Origin: Gammaproteobacteria bacterium
GTDB lineage: Bacteria > Pseudomonadota > Gammaproteobacteria > Steroidobacterales > GCA-2729495
Length of the DNA stretch: 64,000 nucleotides
Reading direction: 5' to 3'
Assembly (NCBI GenBank): GCA_014337915.1
Contig: QUBU01000001.1
Span: 1 to 64,000, forward strand
Below the pieces are notes generated by a model. That model was not told the origin of the DNA and did not search any database. It saw only the letters and a program-made list of their open reading frames with translations. Below, in pieces: positions 1-8,548 of the stretch (the stretch's first letter is position 1; every line of letters starts with the position of its first letter). Both the position numbers and the translations under genes were made by a program.

Positions 1-365
1 TGGTGGAGGCGGCGGGAATCGAACCCGCGTCCGCAAGCCCTACGCCATGAGCTCTACATGCTTAGACCGCCTTTGATCTCGCTGGCGGCTACCCGACGGA
101 CAGGGAAGACCGACAGCCAGTCCGGATTGCAGGATTTAACGATTGGACCCCGGACGAGCCCGCACGCGATCTTGTGATTGATAACCCCGGCATCTGCTCC
201 CGCACAAGCACGGACTCAGCCCGAGGGCTCAAGACTGGTTTTTAGGCAGCCAGAGCGTAGTTGGAGTCGTTCGCAACTATTGGTTTGCAGCTGGATTTAC
301 GAGGTGATCTGCGCCTCGGCATGCACCCAGGGTTTCGCGACCCACGTCGAAACCAGGTCGCCCCC
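1..365 (-). ncRNA. ssrA: tmRNA (transfer-messenger RNA)
   Basis: This RNA rescues stalled ribosomes: it acts first as alanyl-tRNA, then as an mRNA encoding a degradation tag. On the minus strand the 3' end reads as a tRNA-like T arm (GGTTCGATTCC) followed by CGCCTCC-ACCA. The 5' end begins GGGGGCG, which pairs over 7 bp with CGCCTCC (one G-U). The conserved 5' segment with GGTTTCGAC and GGTGCATGCCGAGG is present. The tag frame lies in the middle. The length of 365 nt is close to the 363 nt of E. coli. CCA is encoded. smpB, its protein partner, lies directly upstream on the same strand. Confidence 0.97.
242..274 (-). other. tmRNA proteolysis-tag reading frame
   Basis: The resume codon GCG starts a ten-codon frame ending in TAA that encodes ANDSNYALAA. 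E. coli encodes ANDENYALAA, so only the fourth residue differs (Ser for Glu). The terminal ALAA is the signal recognised by ClpXP, ClpAP and the FtsH protease, and ftsH is also in this window. Confidence 0.93.
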
Positions 366-458
366 TTTGGTTCCCGAAATTCCAATTCAATGTCACAAGT
401 GTAGCGGGTGCCGGTCTCGGCCGCGACTGGGCGGCCATGCCTGTGGCAGGGCCGGAGG

Positions 459-470
459 TTCTGTACAGAA
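459..470. repeat. 12-bp perfect palindrome in the ssrA-smpB spacer
   Basis: TTCTGTACAGAA is a perfect palindrome within an AT-rich stretch that continues with ACTGTATATACAT at 476-488. It lies upstream of ssrA and just downstream of smpB. CTGT/ACAG half-sites recall LexA boxes, but the 8-bp spacing between half-sites is missing, so it is not a good LexA site. It may be an operator or may be chance. Confidence 0.35.
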
Positions 471-511
471 AATCTACTGTATATACATCGTGTATCTTAT
501 TGATTACTAAA

Positions 512-988
512 CTATCGTCTTAGAAGTCTCTGGCGCTGGCGATCCCAGTCGCGCTCCCGGTCCGACGCGCGCTTGTCATGCTGCTTCTTGCCCCGGGCCA
601 GACCAAGGGCGAGTTTTGCCCGGCCGTTCTTCCAGTAGAGTGAGACGGGTACCAGCGTGTAGCCCTCCCGTTCAACAGCGCCAACCAGCCGGTCGAGCTC
701 GCGTCGGTTGAGGAGCAGCTTGCGGCTGCGCACCGGGTCCGGGACCACATGCGTGGATGCCGCCGGCAATGGCGAAAAATTTGCGCCGACCAGCCAGGCC
801 TCGCCATTGCGTATCACGGCGTAGCCTTCCTTGATGTTCGCGCGGCCATCGCGCAGGCTCTTGACTTCCCATCCCTGGAGCATGAGGCCGGCCTCCAGCG
901 TCTCCTCGATGAAGTAGTCGTGTCGGGCCTTGCGGTTCTCGGCAATGGTCCGGTTGGCCTCCTTGCGTGGCGCTGCCTTGCCGCTCAT
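512..988 (-). CDS. smpB: SsrA-binding protein SmpB
   Basis: SmpB binds the tRNA-like domain of tmRNA and delivers it to stalled ribosomes in the cytoplasm. The 158-residue product has the family's usual length. It carries the early motif [17 protein letters not shown], the [12 protein letters not shown] segment of the OB-like core, and [16 protein letters not shown] near the end. The C-terminal tail is rich in Arg and Asp and fits the part that folds in the mRNA channel. Its stop lies about 145 bp upstream of ssrA on the same strand, so the two trans-translation components are neighbours. It is divergent from ratA. Confidence 0.97.
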   Translation of the reverse strand: MSGKAAPRKEANRTIAENRKARHDYFIEETLEAGLMLQGWEVKSLRDGRANIKEGYAVIRNGEAWLVGANFSPLPAASTHVVPDPVRSRKLLLNRRELDRLVGAVEREGYTLVPVSLYWKNGRAKLALGLARGKKQHDKRASDRERDWDRQRQRLLRR

Positions 989-1090
989 GAGTCTGTATTG
1001 TTCAGCCTGTAGGGATCACTCACAATCCTGTCATTTTTCCTGCCGCGGGAGAAGCTGGCGTGGGAAAACCGCAGGCGCTGGAATTTTTCC

Positions 1091-1540
1091 ATGCGGCAAG
1101 TTGAGCGCAGCGCAATCGTGCCGTTTTCGGCAGGCTCGATGTTCGAACTGGTGGCGGACGTGGAGTCCTATCCGGCATTCCTGCCGGGCTGCACCAGCGC
1201 CCGGATCCACGAACGCGACGGCCATCAGGTCATCGCCAGCATCGCCCTGGCAGAGGGGCCTTTGCGCACCGAATTCCGGACGCGCAATGTCCTGGATCCG
1301 TCCCGCAGCATCGACATGCAGCTGGAAGATGGTCCGTTCAGCAGCCTGCACGGTGTATGGGTGTTCGTGCCGCTGGGACCGGCAGGGTCGCGGGTTTCCC
1401 TGTCAGTCCGGTTTGCGTTTTCCAGTCGCGCAATCGATCTGCTCCTCGGACCGGTGTTCGAGGCCCTTTGCAACCGGTTGGTCGATGCCTTCGTGGAACG
1501 TGCGCGCGACGTGTATGGCTCTGGCTCCACCAACCGCTAG
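1091..1540 (+). CDS. ratA: RatA / Coq10-type START-domain protein
   Basis: The 149-residue protein belongs to the polyketide cyclase/COQ10 START-like family. It opens with the family's RSAIVPFSAGSMFELVADV segment and contains SYPAFLPGC. In E. coli the homologue RatA (YfjG) was described as an inhibitor of 70S ribosome association; other members bind ubiquinone, so the cellular role is uncertain. Its position next to smpB and facing bamE matches E. coli. The stop codon overlaps the bamE stop by 4 bp (CTAG) in convergent orientation. Confidence 0.9.
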   Translation: MRQVERSAIVPFSAGSMFELVADVESYPAFLPGCTSARIHERDGHQVIASIALAEGPLRTEFRTRNVLDPSRSIDMQLEDGPFSSLHGVWVFVPLGPAGSRVSLSVRFAFSSRAIDLLLGPVFEALCNRLVDAFVERARDVYGSGSTNR

Positions 1541-1869
1541 CCGGGCGCATCGAATGGCACGTCCTTGCGGATGGTGGCCACCTTGTCGTCCGCGAACGTG
1601 ACGATGACCCAGCGTTTCTCCTCGCGGTTGCTGCGGCCGCGGCGCAGGTAATAGACGTAGTCCCAGCGGTCGTGGTGGAAGGAATCCTCCACCACCGGGG
1701 TTCCCAGCAGGAAGCGCACCTGGCTGCGCGTCATGCCGGGCTGCACGGCGTCGATGGCCTTGTCATCCAGCAGGTTTCCCTGCTGGACGTCGATGCGGTA
1801 CACGCAGCCGGAGGCGAGCGCCAGCAGGCCAGCAAGGAACAGGCGGCGGGAACAGGCGTAAAGCGGCAT
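1537..1869 (-). CDS. bamE: Outer membrane assembly lipoprotein BamE (SmpA/OmlA)
   Basis: BamE is the small lipoprotein of the BAM complex that inserts beta-barrel proteins in the outer membrane. The chosen ATG gives 110 residues: an N-terminal signal (RRLFLAGLLALASGC) with lipobox Cys at about residue 22, then the conserved YRIDVQQGN start of the mature protein, GMTRSQVRFLLGTP and the DRWDYVYYLRRG strand. An upstream in-frame extension lacks any signal and was rejected. It lies downstream of recN on the same strand, and shares its last 4 bases with convergent ratA. Confidence 0.95.
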   Translation of the reverse strand: MPLYACSRRLFLAGLLALASGCVYRIDVQQGNLLDDKAIDAVQPGMTRSQVRFLLGTPVVEDSFHHDRWDYVYYLRRGRSNREEKRWVIVTFADDKVATIRKDVPFDAPG

Positions 1870-1951
1870 CTTGCGCAAGGCACCGGCACACAATGATCGC
1901 GGAATCATAAACCATTGGCCTGGGCGGCACATCGATGCCGGTGGCAGCGCT

Positions 1952-3637
1952 TCAGCCGGTGCGGCGGGACCCCGACGAGCGCAGCATCTCGCGGGCATGT
2001 GCCCTGGTCCGCTCGGTGATGGTGATGCCACCGAGCATGCGGGCGATTTCTTCGACGCGCCCGCGGCCATCGAGTTCGCGGGTGCGCACCTGGCTCTGGC
2101 CGGCAGCGGCTTCCTTGGCAACCGCGAAATGGTGGTCGGCCTGGCTTGCCACCTGCGGCAGGTGGGTCACGCAGATGACCTGGTGGCGGTCGCTGAGCCG
2201 GTGCAGACATTTGCCGACGATTTCGGCAGCGCTGCCGCCGATGCCGGCATCCACTTCGTCGAAGATCAGCGTTGGCGCGCCGTGGCCGGCGATGGAAACG
2301 GCCTGGATCGCCAGGCTGAGCCGCGAGAGTTCGCCGCCGGAGGCGACCCGGGCCACCGGACCGGGGGGTTGTCCCGGGTTGGTCGCGACCAGGAACTCGA
2401 CCTGCTCCTTGCCCCAGGCTGCGCACTGGCCGTCCGGCAGCGGCTCGAGTCTGACCACGAGGGTGCTGCCCGGCATGCCGAGCTGCGCCAGCTGCTCCGA
2501 TACGGCAATGCTGAAGGTCGCGGCTGCCTGCTGGCGCGCCAGCGAGAGGGCTGCGGCGGCGTCGCGCAACTGCTGCTCGCATGCAGCCAGCTGGCTGCCG
2601 AGGGTGCGCAGCTGGTCGTCACTGGCGTCGATGCCGTCCAGCTCGGCCTGGAGTGCCTGCTGCAGGGCGCTTAGCTGATCCGTCGGGATGCGGTGCTTGC
2701 GCGCGAGTTCCTGCGCTGCCGCGATCCTGGTTTCCACGGCGGCAAGCCGTCCGGGATCGTGCTCGATCGCATCGAGGCGGCGGCGCAACTGCCCGGCGGC
2801 CTCCCGCAGCCCGATGCCTGCTTCCTCGAGCGTGGCAGCTGTGGGGGCGAGCGCCGGATCGATTTCAGCGAGCTCGCGGAGTTCGCGCAATGCCATGCCG
2901 ACAATGCCATACGCAGAGCCCTCGTCCGTATCGTAGAGCCGCTCCAGAGCCTGGGCGACGCCTGCGGCCAGCTGGCCAGCATTGGCGAGGATGCGGTGCT
3001 CCTGCTCCAGGGCCTCGATTTCGCCGGGCTGCAGGCCCAGGCCAGAGAGTTCCCGCACCTGGTGGCGCAACAGGTCCTCGCGCGCGCGCTGGTCACGCTG
3101 CGTGGACTGCAGCCGGTGCCACTCGGCCTGCAGGGAAGACCAGCTGGCATGAGCCCGCAGCACGGCGTGGCGCAGGCCAGGGTGGTCACCGTATGCGTCC
3201 AGCAGCTCGCGCTGGGTGGGGCGCTGGCCAAGTGACTGGTACGCATGCTGGCCGCAGATCTCGACCAGTTGTCCGCCAACGTCCCGCAGCATCTCGATGG
3301 GTACCGGCCTGCCGTTGATATATGCGCGCGAGCGGCCTTCGCTGCCAACCACGCGGCGCAGCACGCAGTCTCCGTCGCTGTCCAGGTCGTGCTGGCGCAG
3401 CCAGGCTGCGGCCGTCGAGGTCGGGCCCAGGTCGAAGGACGCAGAGACCTCGGTGCGATCCGCGCCACTGCGCACCGCACTGCTGTCGGCCCGCGAGCCC
3501 AGTGCCAGGGCCAGGGCGTCCACGAGCATGGATTTTCCGGTGCCGGTCTCGCCGGTCAGGACGCTGAAGCCATTGCGGAACTCCAGCGTCACGTCGTCCA
3601 GCACCGCCAGGTTGCGAACGTGCAGGCGTGTCAGCAC
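1952..3637 (-). CDS. recN: DNA repair protein RecN
   Basis: RecN is an SMC-like ATPase used in double-strand break repair. The 561-residue product has the usual length. It shows Walker A GETGTGKS (residues 29-36), a long central coiled-coil region rich in Gln, Glu and Leu, the ABC signature SGGELSR, and Walker B LIFDEVDAGIGG near residue 460. It starts 7 bp after nadK ends on the same strand, giving the order nadK-recN-bamE as in E. coli. No SOS box could be identified in front of it, where the spacer is too short for a separate promoter. Confidence 0.97.
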   Translation of the reverse strand: MLTRLHVRNLAVLDDVTLEFRNGFSVLTGETGTGKSMLVDALALALGSRADSSAVRSGADRTEVSASFDLGPTSTAAAWLRQHDLDSDGDCVLRRVVGSEGRSRAYINGRPVPIEMLRDVGGQLVEICGQHAYQSLGQRPTQRELLDAYGDHPGLRHAVLRAHASWSSLQAEWHRLQSTQRDQRAREDLLRHQVRELSGLGLQPGEIEALEQEHRILANAGQLAAGVAQALERLYDTDEGSAYGIVGMALRELRELAEIDPALAPTAATLEEAGIGLREAAGQLRRRLDAIEHDPGRLAAVETRIAAAQELARKHRIPTDQLSALQQALQAELDGIDASDDQLRTLGSQLAACEQQLRDAAAALSLARQQAAATFSIAVSEQLAQLGMPGSTLVVRLEPLPDGQCAAWGKEQVEFLVATNPGQPPGPVARVASGGELSRLSLAIQAVSIAGHGAPTLIFDEVDAGIGGSAAEIVGKCLHRLSDRHQVICVTHLPQVASQADHHFAVAKEAAAGQSQVRTRELDGRGRVEEIARMLGGITITERTRAHAREMLRSSGSRRTG

Positions 3638-3643
3638 AGGGCC

Positions 3644-4552
3644 TCAGCGCGGGGGGCGGCCCGCCGAGTGGTGGTCGCGGCCCCAGTGGAGCTTTTCCCT
3701 GAGGATGCGGAAATAGTCGTAGCCACGCGGATGGATGAGTTCGACCTTTTCGGCGGCCGCTCGTACCCGCAGCCGGCGGCCAGGGGCAAGCTCCGCGGTT
3801 ACCTCGCCATCGCAGCTGACATCCGCGCGCAGTGAATGGGCTTCGCTGAGGGCAATTTCCGTCACTGCCGTGGCGGGCACGATGATCGGGCGTTCGCTCA
3901 GTGTGTGGGGGCAGATGGGTACCAGCAGGATGGCACCTAGCGAAGGTGCGACGATCGGTCCCCCGCAGCTCATCGAGTAGGCTGTGGAGCCGGTGGCGGT
4001 GGCGACGATGAAGCCATCGCCTCCGTGGGTGTTCAGGTACTGCCCGTCGATGAAGGTGCGGATCTCGAGCATGCGGCCAGGATCGTGCCGGGTGACAGCA
4101 ATGTCATTGAGCGCGAGGCCGCCGCCAACGACCTGCCCGCCCTCGGTGACTTCGGCGTGCAGCAGCAACCGCGTCTCGCTGTCGTACTCGCCGCGCAGGA
4201 TCTCGTCGAGTCTGGCGAGCATTTCCGCCGGGCCGATGTCTGCGAGAAAGCCCAGGCGGCCGCGATTGATGCCCAGCAGGGGTACGCCCGACCCGGCGAG
4301 CCGGCGTGCGGCATACAGCATGCTGCCGTCACCGCCGACGGTGATCACGAGCTGGGCTGCCCTGGCAAGGTCGGTTTCGGGGATACGGTCAACCGCTGCG
4401 GGAACGGTGCCATGCCCGAGGTTGTCCGCTACCAGTACCCGGCGCCCACGGGCGGCCAGGTGGGTTGCCAGCACCGTCAACGGCTCGAGGACCCGCGGGT
4501 CGTCGGGATTGCCCATCAGGGCGACGTTCGGAAAGGAGATGTTCGCTGGCAC
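3644..4552 (-). CDS. nadK: NAD kinase
   Basis: NadK phosphorylates NAD to NADP, the only route to NADP. Conserved features are the GGDGS nucleotide-binding motif (about residues 73-77), LGINRGRLGFLAD, GGDGFIVATATGSTAYS and PICPHTLSERPI. I chose the GTG that gives 302 residues starting MPANISFPNVALMG; the frame is open another 56 codons upstream, but that extension does not resemble the family. A shorter ATG start 12 codons later is also possible. It is the first gene of a nadK-recN-bamE minus-strand unit, divergent from hrcA. Confidence 0.93.
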   Translation of the reverse strand: MPANISFPNVALMGNPDDPRVLEPLTVLATHLAARGRRVLVADNLGHGTVPAAVDRIPETDLARAAQLVITVGGDGSMLYAARRLAGSGVPLLGINRGRLGFLADIGPAEMLARLDEILRGEYDSETRLLLHAEVTEGGQVVGGGLALNDIAVTRHDPGRMLEIRTFIDGQYLNTHGGDGFIVATATGSTAYSMSCGGPIVAPSLGAILLVPICPHTLSERPIIVPATAVTEIALSEAHSLRADVSCDGEVTAELAPGRRLRVRAAAEKVELIHPRGYDYFRILREKLHWGRDHHSAGRPPR

Positions 4553-4693
4553 GGTAAAGCCCGGGGCATTGCGGCGCTGGAAGGGACGGATAGCCGGTGA
4601 TCGAGTACGAAGCCGCGCAGCATCAACATTACAGGCCACCGGAACCGTGGGGCAAGCGGGTATCAGGCAGGTAGTCTGGGCCAGCCTCTGGTC

Positions 4694-4717
4694 CTTGACA
4701 CCCCTCTGATGCCATTG
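4694..4717 (+). promoter_or_regulatory. Candidate heat-shock (sigma-32-like) promoter for hrcA-grpE-dnaK-dnaJ
   Basis: CTTGACA followed 11 bp later by CCATTG resembles the CTTGAA / CCCCAT sigma-32 pattern and lies about 60 bp before the hrcA start. The -10 part is weak. No inverted repeat of the CIRCE type was seen in the nadK-hrcA spacer. Confidence 0.3.
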
Positions 4718-4777
4718 CAAGGTTTCGAAACTGGCGGCCGGTGCGCAGCAGCCATGCCGTCGAACGATTGCCGTGCC

Positions 4778-5833
4778 ATGACCGATTCGCCTCCCAACCC
4801 GCCCTCAGACCGCTCCGGCCAGATCCTGCGTGCGCTGGTGGCCCAGTACATACGTGACGGCCAGCCGGTCGGGTCACGGACCCTGGCGCGTGCCAGCGGG
4901 CTGAACCTGAGTCCCGCAACCATTCGCAATGTCATGGCCGACCTGGAGGAATTCGGCTTCGTGGCCGCGCCCCACACCTCGGCGGGTCGGGTGCCCACCG
5001 CGAAGGGATACCGCTTTTTTGTCGATACCCTGGTCCAGCTGCAGCCGCTGGCCGCCGACGATATGACCCGGCTCCAGAGCCACCTGGCGAGCGACAGCTC
5101 CGGCGATGCCAAGAGCGTCGCTGAGGCTGCATCGGCCGCCCTGTCGGCCCTCACCCACATGGCGGGCCTGGTAATGCTGCCGCGGCAGATGCAGCTCACC
5201 CTGCGGCAGTTCGAGTTCCTGCCGTTGTCGAATAATCGTGTTCTGGCCATCCTGGTGGTCAACGACCAGGAGGTTCAGAACCGCGTCCTGCACATGGACC
5301 GCAGCTACACCGAGGGTGAGCTGCGGCGCGCGGCAAACTACCTGAATGAGCAGTTCAGCGGCCAGGACCTCCGGGAGGTCCGGTTGCGGATCCTGCAGGA
5401 GATGCAGGGGATGCGCGAGACCATGAACCAGCTCATGGTCGATGCCATCGCGGTCGCGGAGCGGGCGCTGGATACGGGCAGCGAGCGGTCCGAGTTCGTG
5501 CTGAGCGGGGAAACACGCCTGATGGAGTTCGATGAACTGTCGGATGTGGAGAAGCTCCGGCAGCTGTTCGAGGCTTTTGGCGCCCAGCGGGAGATCCTCA
5601 ACCTGCTGGACCGGAGCATCGCCGCCGACGGGGTGCAGATATTCATCGGCGAGGAGTCCGGCTACCGGATACTCGATGACTGCAGCCTGGTGACGGCCCC
5701 ATACCGGGCCAACGACCAGATCGTCGGGGTACTGGGTGTCATTGGCCCGACCCGCATGGCGTACGAGCGCGTCATTCCCATCGTGGACATCACCGCCCGG
5801 CTGCTCGGCGCGGCCTTGAATTCCAGCCAGTAG
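4778..5833 (+). CDS. hrcA: Heat-inducible transcription repressor HrcA
   Basis: HrcA represses class I heat-shock operons by binding CIRCE elements and is kept active by GroEL. The product is 351 residues from the ATG giving MTDSPPNPPSDRSGQILR. It has an N-terminal winged helix (LVAQYIRDGQPVGSRTLA, LSPATIRNVMADLEEFG), the SAGRVPTAKGYRFFVD signature around residue 75, and a GAF-like C-terminal part ending GVLGVIGPTRMAYERVI. It heads the operon with grpE, dnaK and dnaJ. An in-frame extension of 23 codons upstream was not used because family members begin near this Met. Confidence 0.94.
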   Translation: MTDSPPNPPSDRSGQILRALVAQYIRDGQPVGSRTLARASGLNLSPATIRNVMADLEEFGFVAAPHTSAGRVPTAKGYRFFVDTLVQLQPLAADDMTRLQSHLASDSSGDAKSVAEAASAALSALTHMAGLVMLPRQMQLTLRQFEFLPLSNNRVLAILVVNDQEVQNRVLHMDRSYTEGELRRAANYLNEQFSGQDLREVRLRILQEMQGMRETMNQLMVDAIAVAERALDTGSERSEFVLSGETRLMEFDELSDVEKLRQLFEAFGAQREILNLLDRSIAADGVQIFIGEESGYRILDDCSLVTAPYRANDQIVGVLGVIGPTRMAYERVIPIVDITARLLGAALNSSQ

Positions 5834-5913
5834 CCCCCATCATGCAATCCGGTTGGACCGTCGCTGACCGGCAGGGTCGCGTCAGGGCGGCTGCGCCTGC
5901 ACGGAGTAATGGC

Positions 5914-6450
5914 ATGACAGACGAGAATCCGGTGACCGCCACGGGGGATCAGCTGGGGGTCGAGCAGCAACTGCGGGAGGCACTGGCGCAGATGGAAGCC
6001 AAGGCCCAGGAAAACTGGGACAGGTACCTGCGTACCGCCGCCGAACTGGACAACGTGCGCAAGCGCGCTGCGCGCGATGTCGACCAGGCCCGCCGGCTTG
6101 GCGTGGAGCGCCTGGCCGGGGAGCTGCTGGCAGTGGTGGACAGCCTGGAGATGGGCATCGAAGCCGGACCGGCGGCGTCGGCGGCGGCCCTGCTCGAGGG
6201 TAAGCAGGCCACGTTGCGGCTGCTGATGGCAGCCCTGGAAAAATCCGGTGTCGTCCCCGTGGTGGCTGCCGGGCAGAAGTTCGATCCCCAGATCCACGAA
6301 GCCATGCGCATCGATACCGCGACGGAACTGGAGCCTGGCGCGATCGTGGCCGTGATCCAGAAGGGTTACCAGCTCAATGAACGGCTGCTGCGGCCGGCAC
6401 GCGTGGTCGTCGCCGGCGCCAGTGGCGGGGAGCAGGGGGGCGCGGCTTGA
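5914..6450 (+). CDS. grpE: Nucleotide exchange factor GrpE
   Basis: GrpE releases ADP from DnaK. The 178-residue product has an N-terminal coiled coil ([20 protein letters not shown], then [16 protein letters not shown]) and the C-terminal beta domain with [10 protein letters not shown] and [17 protein letters not shown]. The ATG is preceded by GGAG at a 7-nt spacing, which decides it over a start 24 codons upstream. The gene sits between hrcA and dnaK, the normal order for a heat-shock operon. Confidence 0.96.
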   Translation: MTDENPVTATGDQLGVEQQLREALAQMEAKAQENWDRYLRTAAELDNVRKRAARDVDQARRLGVERLAGELLAVVDSLEMGIEAGPAASAAALLEGKQATLRLLMAALEKSGVVPVVAAGQKFDPQIHEAMRIDTATELEPGAIVAVIQKGYQLNERLLRPARVVVAGASGGEQGGAA

Positions 6451-6514
6451 AAATGCGGCGGCAGTCCCTCAGATACGAGGCCATACGGATAACCGACCAT
6501 TCCCGGAGAGCATC

Positions 6515-8443
6515 ATGGGCAGAGTGATTGGCATTGACCTGGGCACGACCAACTCGTGCGTGGCGATCATGGAGGGCAAGGCGCCCAAGGTGATCGAGAA
6601 CAGCGAGGGTGACCGCACGACCCCGTCCATCGTCGCGTTTACCAAGGACGAGGAGGTGCTGGTCGGGCAGGCGGCGAAGCGGCAGGCGGTGACGAATCCC
6701 GCCAATACGCTGTTCGCGGTCAAGCGCCTTATCGGTCGCCGTTTCGACGATGACGTCGTGCGCCGCGACATGTCCATGGTGCCCTACAGCATCGTACGGG
6801 CTGAAAATGGTGACGCCTGGGTGAATGCCGGCGGCAGGAAGATGGCGCCTCCGGAAATCTCGGCACGCGTCCTGATGAAGATGAAGAAGACCGCCGAGGA
6901 CTACCTGGGCGAGCCGGTGACCGAGGCGGTCATCACGGTTCCGGCTTACTTCAATGACTCCCAGCGACAGGCTACCAAGGATGCCGGCCGCATTGCCGGT
7001 CTCGAGGTCAAGAGAATCATCAATGAGCCGACTGCGGCCGCGCTCGCATACGGCCTCGACAAGCAGCGCGGTGATCGCAAGATCGCCGTCTACGATCTTG
7101 GTGGCGGCACGTTCGATATTTCGATCATCGAGATCGCCGAGATCGACGGTGAGCACCAGTTCGAGGTCCTCGCCACCAATGGCGACACGTTCCTCGGCGG
7201 CGAGGATTTCGATGCACGCATCATCGGCTACCTGGCTGGCGAGTTCCAGAAGGAGAGCGGCATCGACATCCGCAAGGATCCGCTGGCAATGCAGCGCCTC
7301 AAGGAAGCATCCGAGAAGGCCAAGGTTGAGCTTTCGTCGCAGCAGCAGACGGATGTCAACCTGCCGTACATCACCGCCGATGCCAGTGGCCCGAAGCACC
7401 TCAACATCAAGATGACGCGGGCCAAGCTGGAGTCTCTGGTCGAGGACCTGGTCAACCGCACGATCGAGCCCTGCAAGGTCGCGCTCGCTGACGCTGGCCT
7501 CAAGGTCGGTGAGATCGACGATGTGATCCTGGTCGGCGGCCAGACCCGGATGCCGAAGGTTCAGGAGGCGGTGAAGGCCTTCTTTGGCCGCGAGCCGCGC
7601 AAGGACGTCAACCCGGACGAGGCCGTCGCCGTCGGCGCAGCGATCCAGGGCGGGGTGCTTTCCGGCGAGGTGAAGGATGTCCTGCTCCTCGACGTGACCC
7701 CGCTTTCGCTGGGCATCGAGACGCTCGGTGGTGTCATGACCAAGCTGATCGACAAAAACACCACGATTCCGACCAAGGCGACGCAGGTGTTCTCCACTGC
7801 GGACGACAACCAGACCGCGGTGACCATCCATGTTCTGCAGGGCGAGCGCCAGCGCGCCGGCGACAACAAGTCCCTGGGTCGATTCGACCTCAGTGACATC
7901 CCGCCCGCGCCACGTGGCATGCCCCAGGTCGAGGTGACGTTCGACATCGATGCGAACGGCATCCTCAACGTGTCGGCGCGCGACAAGGCGACAGGGCGTG
8001 AGCAGAAGATCGTCATCAAAGCCTCGAGCGGCCTGTCGGAGGAGGAGATCAAACGCATGGTCGGCGATGCCGAGGTTCATGCGGAGGAAGATCGCCGCTT
8101 CCGCGAGCTGGTGGAAGCGCGCAACAAGGCTGATGCCCTGGTCCACTCGAGCGAGAAGGCGCTTGCGGATCTTGGTGACAAGGTGACTGGCAGCGAGCGC
8201 GCTGCAGTCGAGTCCGCGATCGCGGACCTGCGCGAGGCGCTGAAGGGCGACGATCGTGCGGTGATCGAAACCAAGGCCGGTGCACTGGCCACGGCAGCCG
8301 CCGGCATTGCACAGAAGGCTTACAGCCAGGCCGCGGACGGTGGTGCATCGGCCGCCAGCAGCTCCGGCAGTGGCGATGCCGGTGTCATGGATGCCGAGTT
8401 CGAAGAGGTCAAGGACGACAAGGGCAAGGCTGGCAAGGCCTGA
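6515..8443 (+). CDS. dnaK: Molecular chaperone DnaK (Hsp70)
   Basis: DnaK is the ATP-dependent Hsp70 chaperone. The 642-residue product shows the phosphate-binding IDLGTTNSC (residues 6-14), [24 protein letters not shown], the linker/substrate domain [14 protein letters not shown], and a C-terminal lid ending in the acidic [13 protein letters not shown] tail. Start is the ATG following CGGAGAG. It works with GrpE upstream and DnaJ downstream. A strong hairpin separates it from dnaJ. A long open frame on the opposite strand is a codon-bias shadow. Confidence 0.99.
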   Translation: MGRVIGIDLGTTNSCVAIMEGKAPKVIENSEGDRTTPSIVAFTKDEEVLVGQAAKRQAVTNPANTLFAVKRLIGRRFDDDVVRRDMSMVPYSIVRAENGDAWVNAGGRKMAPPEISARVLMKMKKTAEDYLGEPVTEAVITVPAYFNDSQRQATKDAGRIAGLEVKRIINEPTAAALAYGLDKQRGDRKIAVYDLGGGTFDISIIEIAEIDGEHQFEVLATNGDTFLGGEDFDARIIGYLAGEFQKESGIDIRKDPLAMQRLKEASEKAKVELSSQQQTDVNLPYITADASGPKHLNIKMTRAKLESLVEDLVNRTIEPCKVALADAGLKVGEIDDVILVGGQTRMPKVQEAVKAFFGREPRKDVNPDEAVAVGAAIQGGVLSGEVKDVLLLDVTPLSLGIETLGGVMTKLIDKNTTIPTKATQVFSTADDNQTAVTIHVLQGERQRAGDNKSLGRFDLSDIPPAPRGMPQVEVTFDIDANGILNVSARDKATGREQKIVIKASSGLSEEEIKRMVGDAEVHAEEDRRFRELVEARNKADALVHSSEKALADLGDKVTGSERAAVESAIADLREALKGDDRAVIETKAGALATAAAGIAQKAYSQAADGGASAASSSGSGDAGVMDAEFEEVKDDKGKAGKA

Positions 8444-8497
8444 CGCAGCGACCGGGAAGGATGATGGCCGGGTGACCCCTCACGCGGCCAGGACAAC

Positions 8498-8527
8498 GCG
8501 GGCGCCCCCGGAGCCGGGGGCGCCCGC
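8498..8527 (+). promoter_or_regulatory. Strong GC hairpin in the dnaK-dnaJ spacer
   Basis: A 30-nt perfect inverted repeat (14 complementary pairs, or 13 with a 4-nt GAGC loop) made almost wholly of G and C, with arm GCGGGCGCCCCCG. There is no T-run after it, so it is not a classic intrinsic terminator. It ends about 20 nt before the dnaJ start and could stabilise the dnaK message, pause polymerase or limit dnaJ translation. Confidence 0.7.
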
Positions 8528-8548
8528 TGAACGTATGCGGATGCGGTG

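Noticed and set aside
419..436. Terminator after smpB
   Set aside because: GGCCGC/GCGGCC forms a 6-bp stem but no T-run follows on the minus strand.
476..491. LexA (SOS) box near ssrA
   Set aside because: Only one half-site (CTGT) is good; the second half reads CGTG rather than ACAG.
6374..8146. Long open frame of about 590 codons on the strand opposite dnaK
   Set aside because: It mirrors dnaK codon structure in a GC-rich genome, has no recognisable domains, and dnaK is certain.
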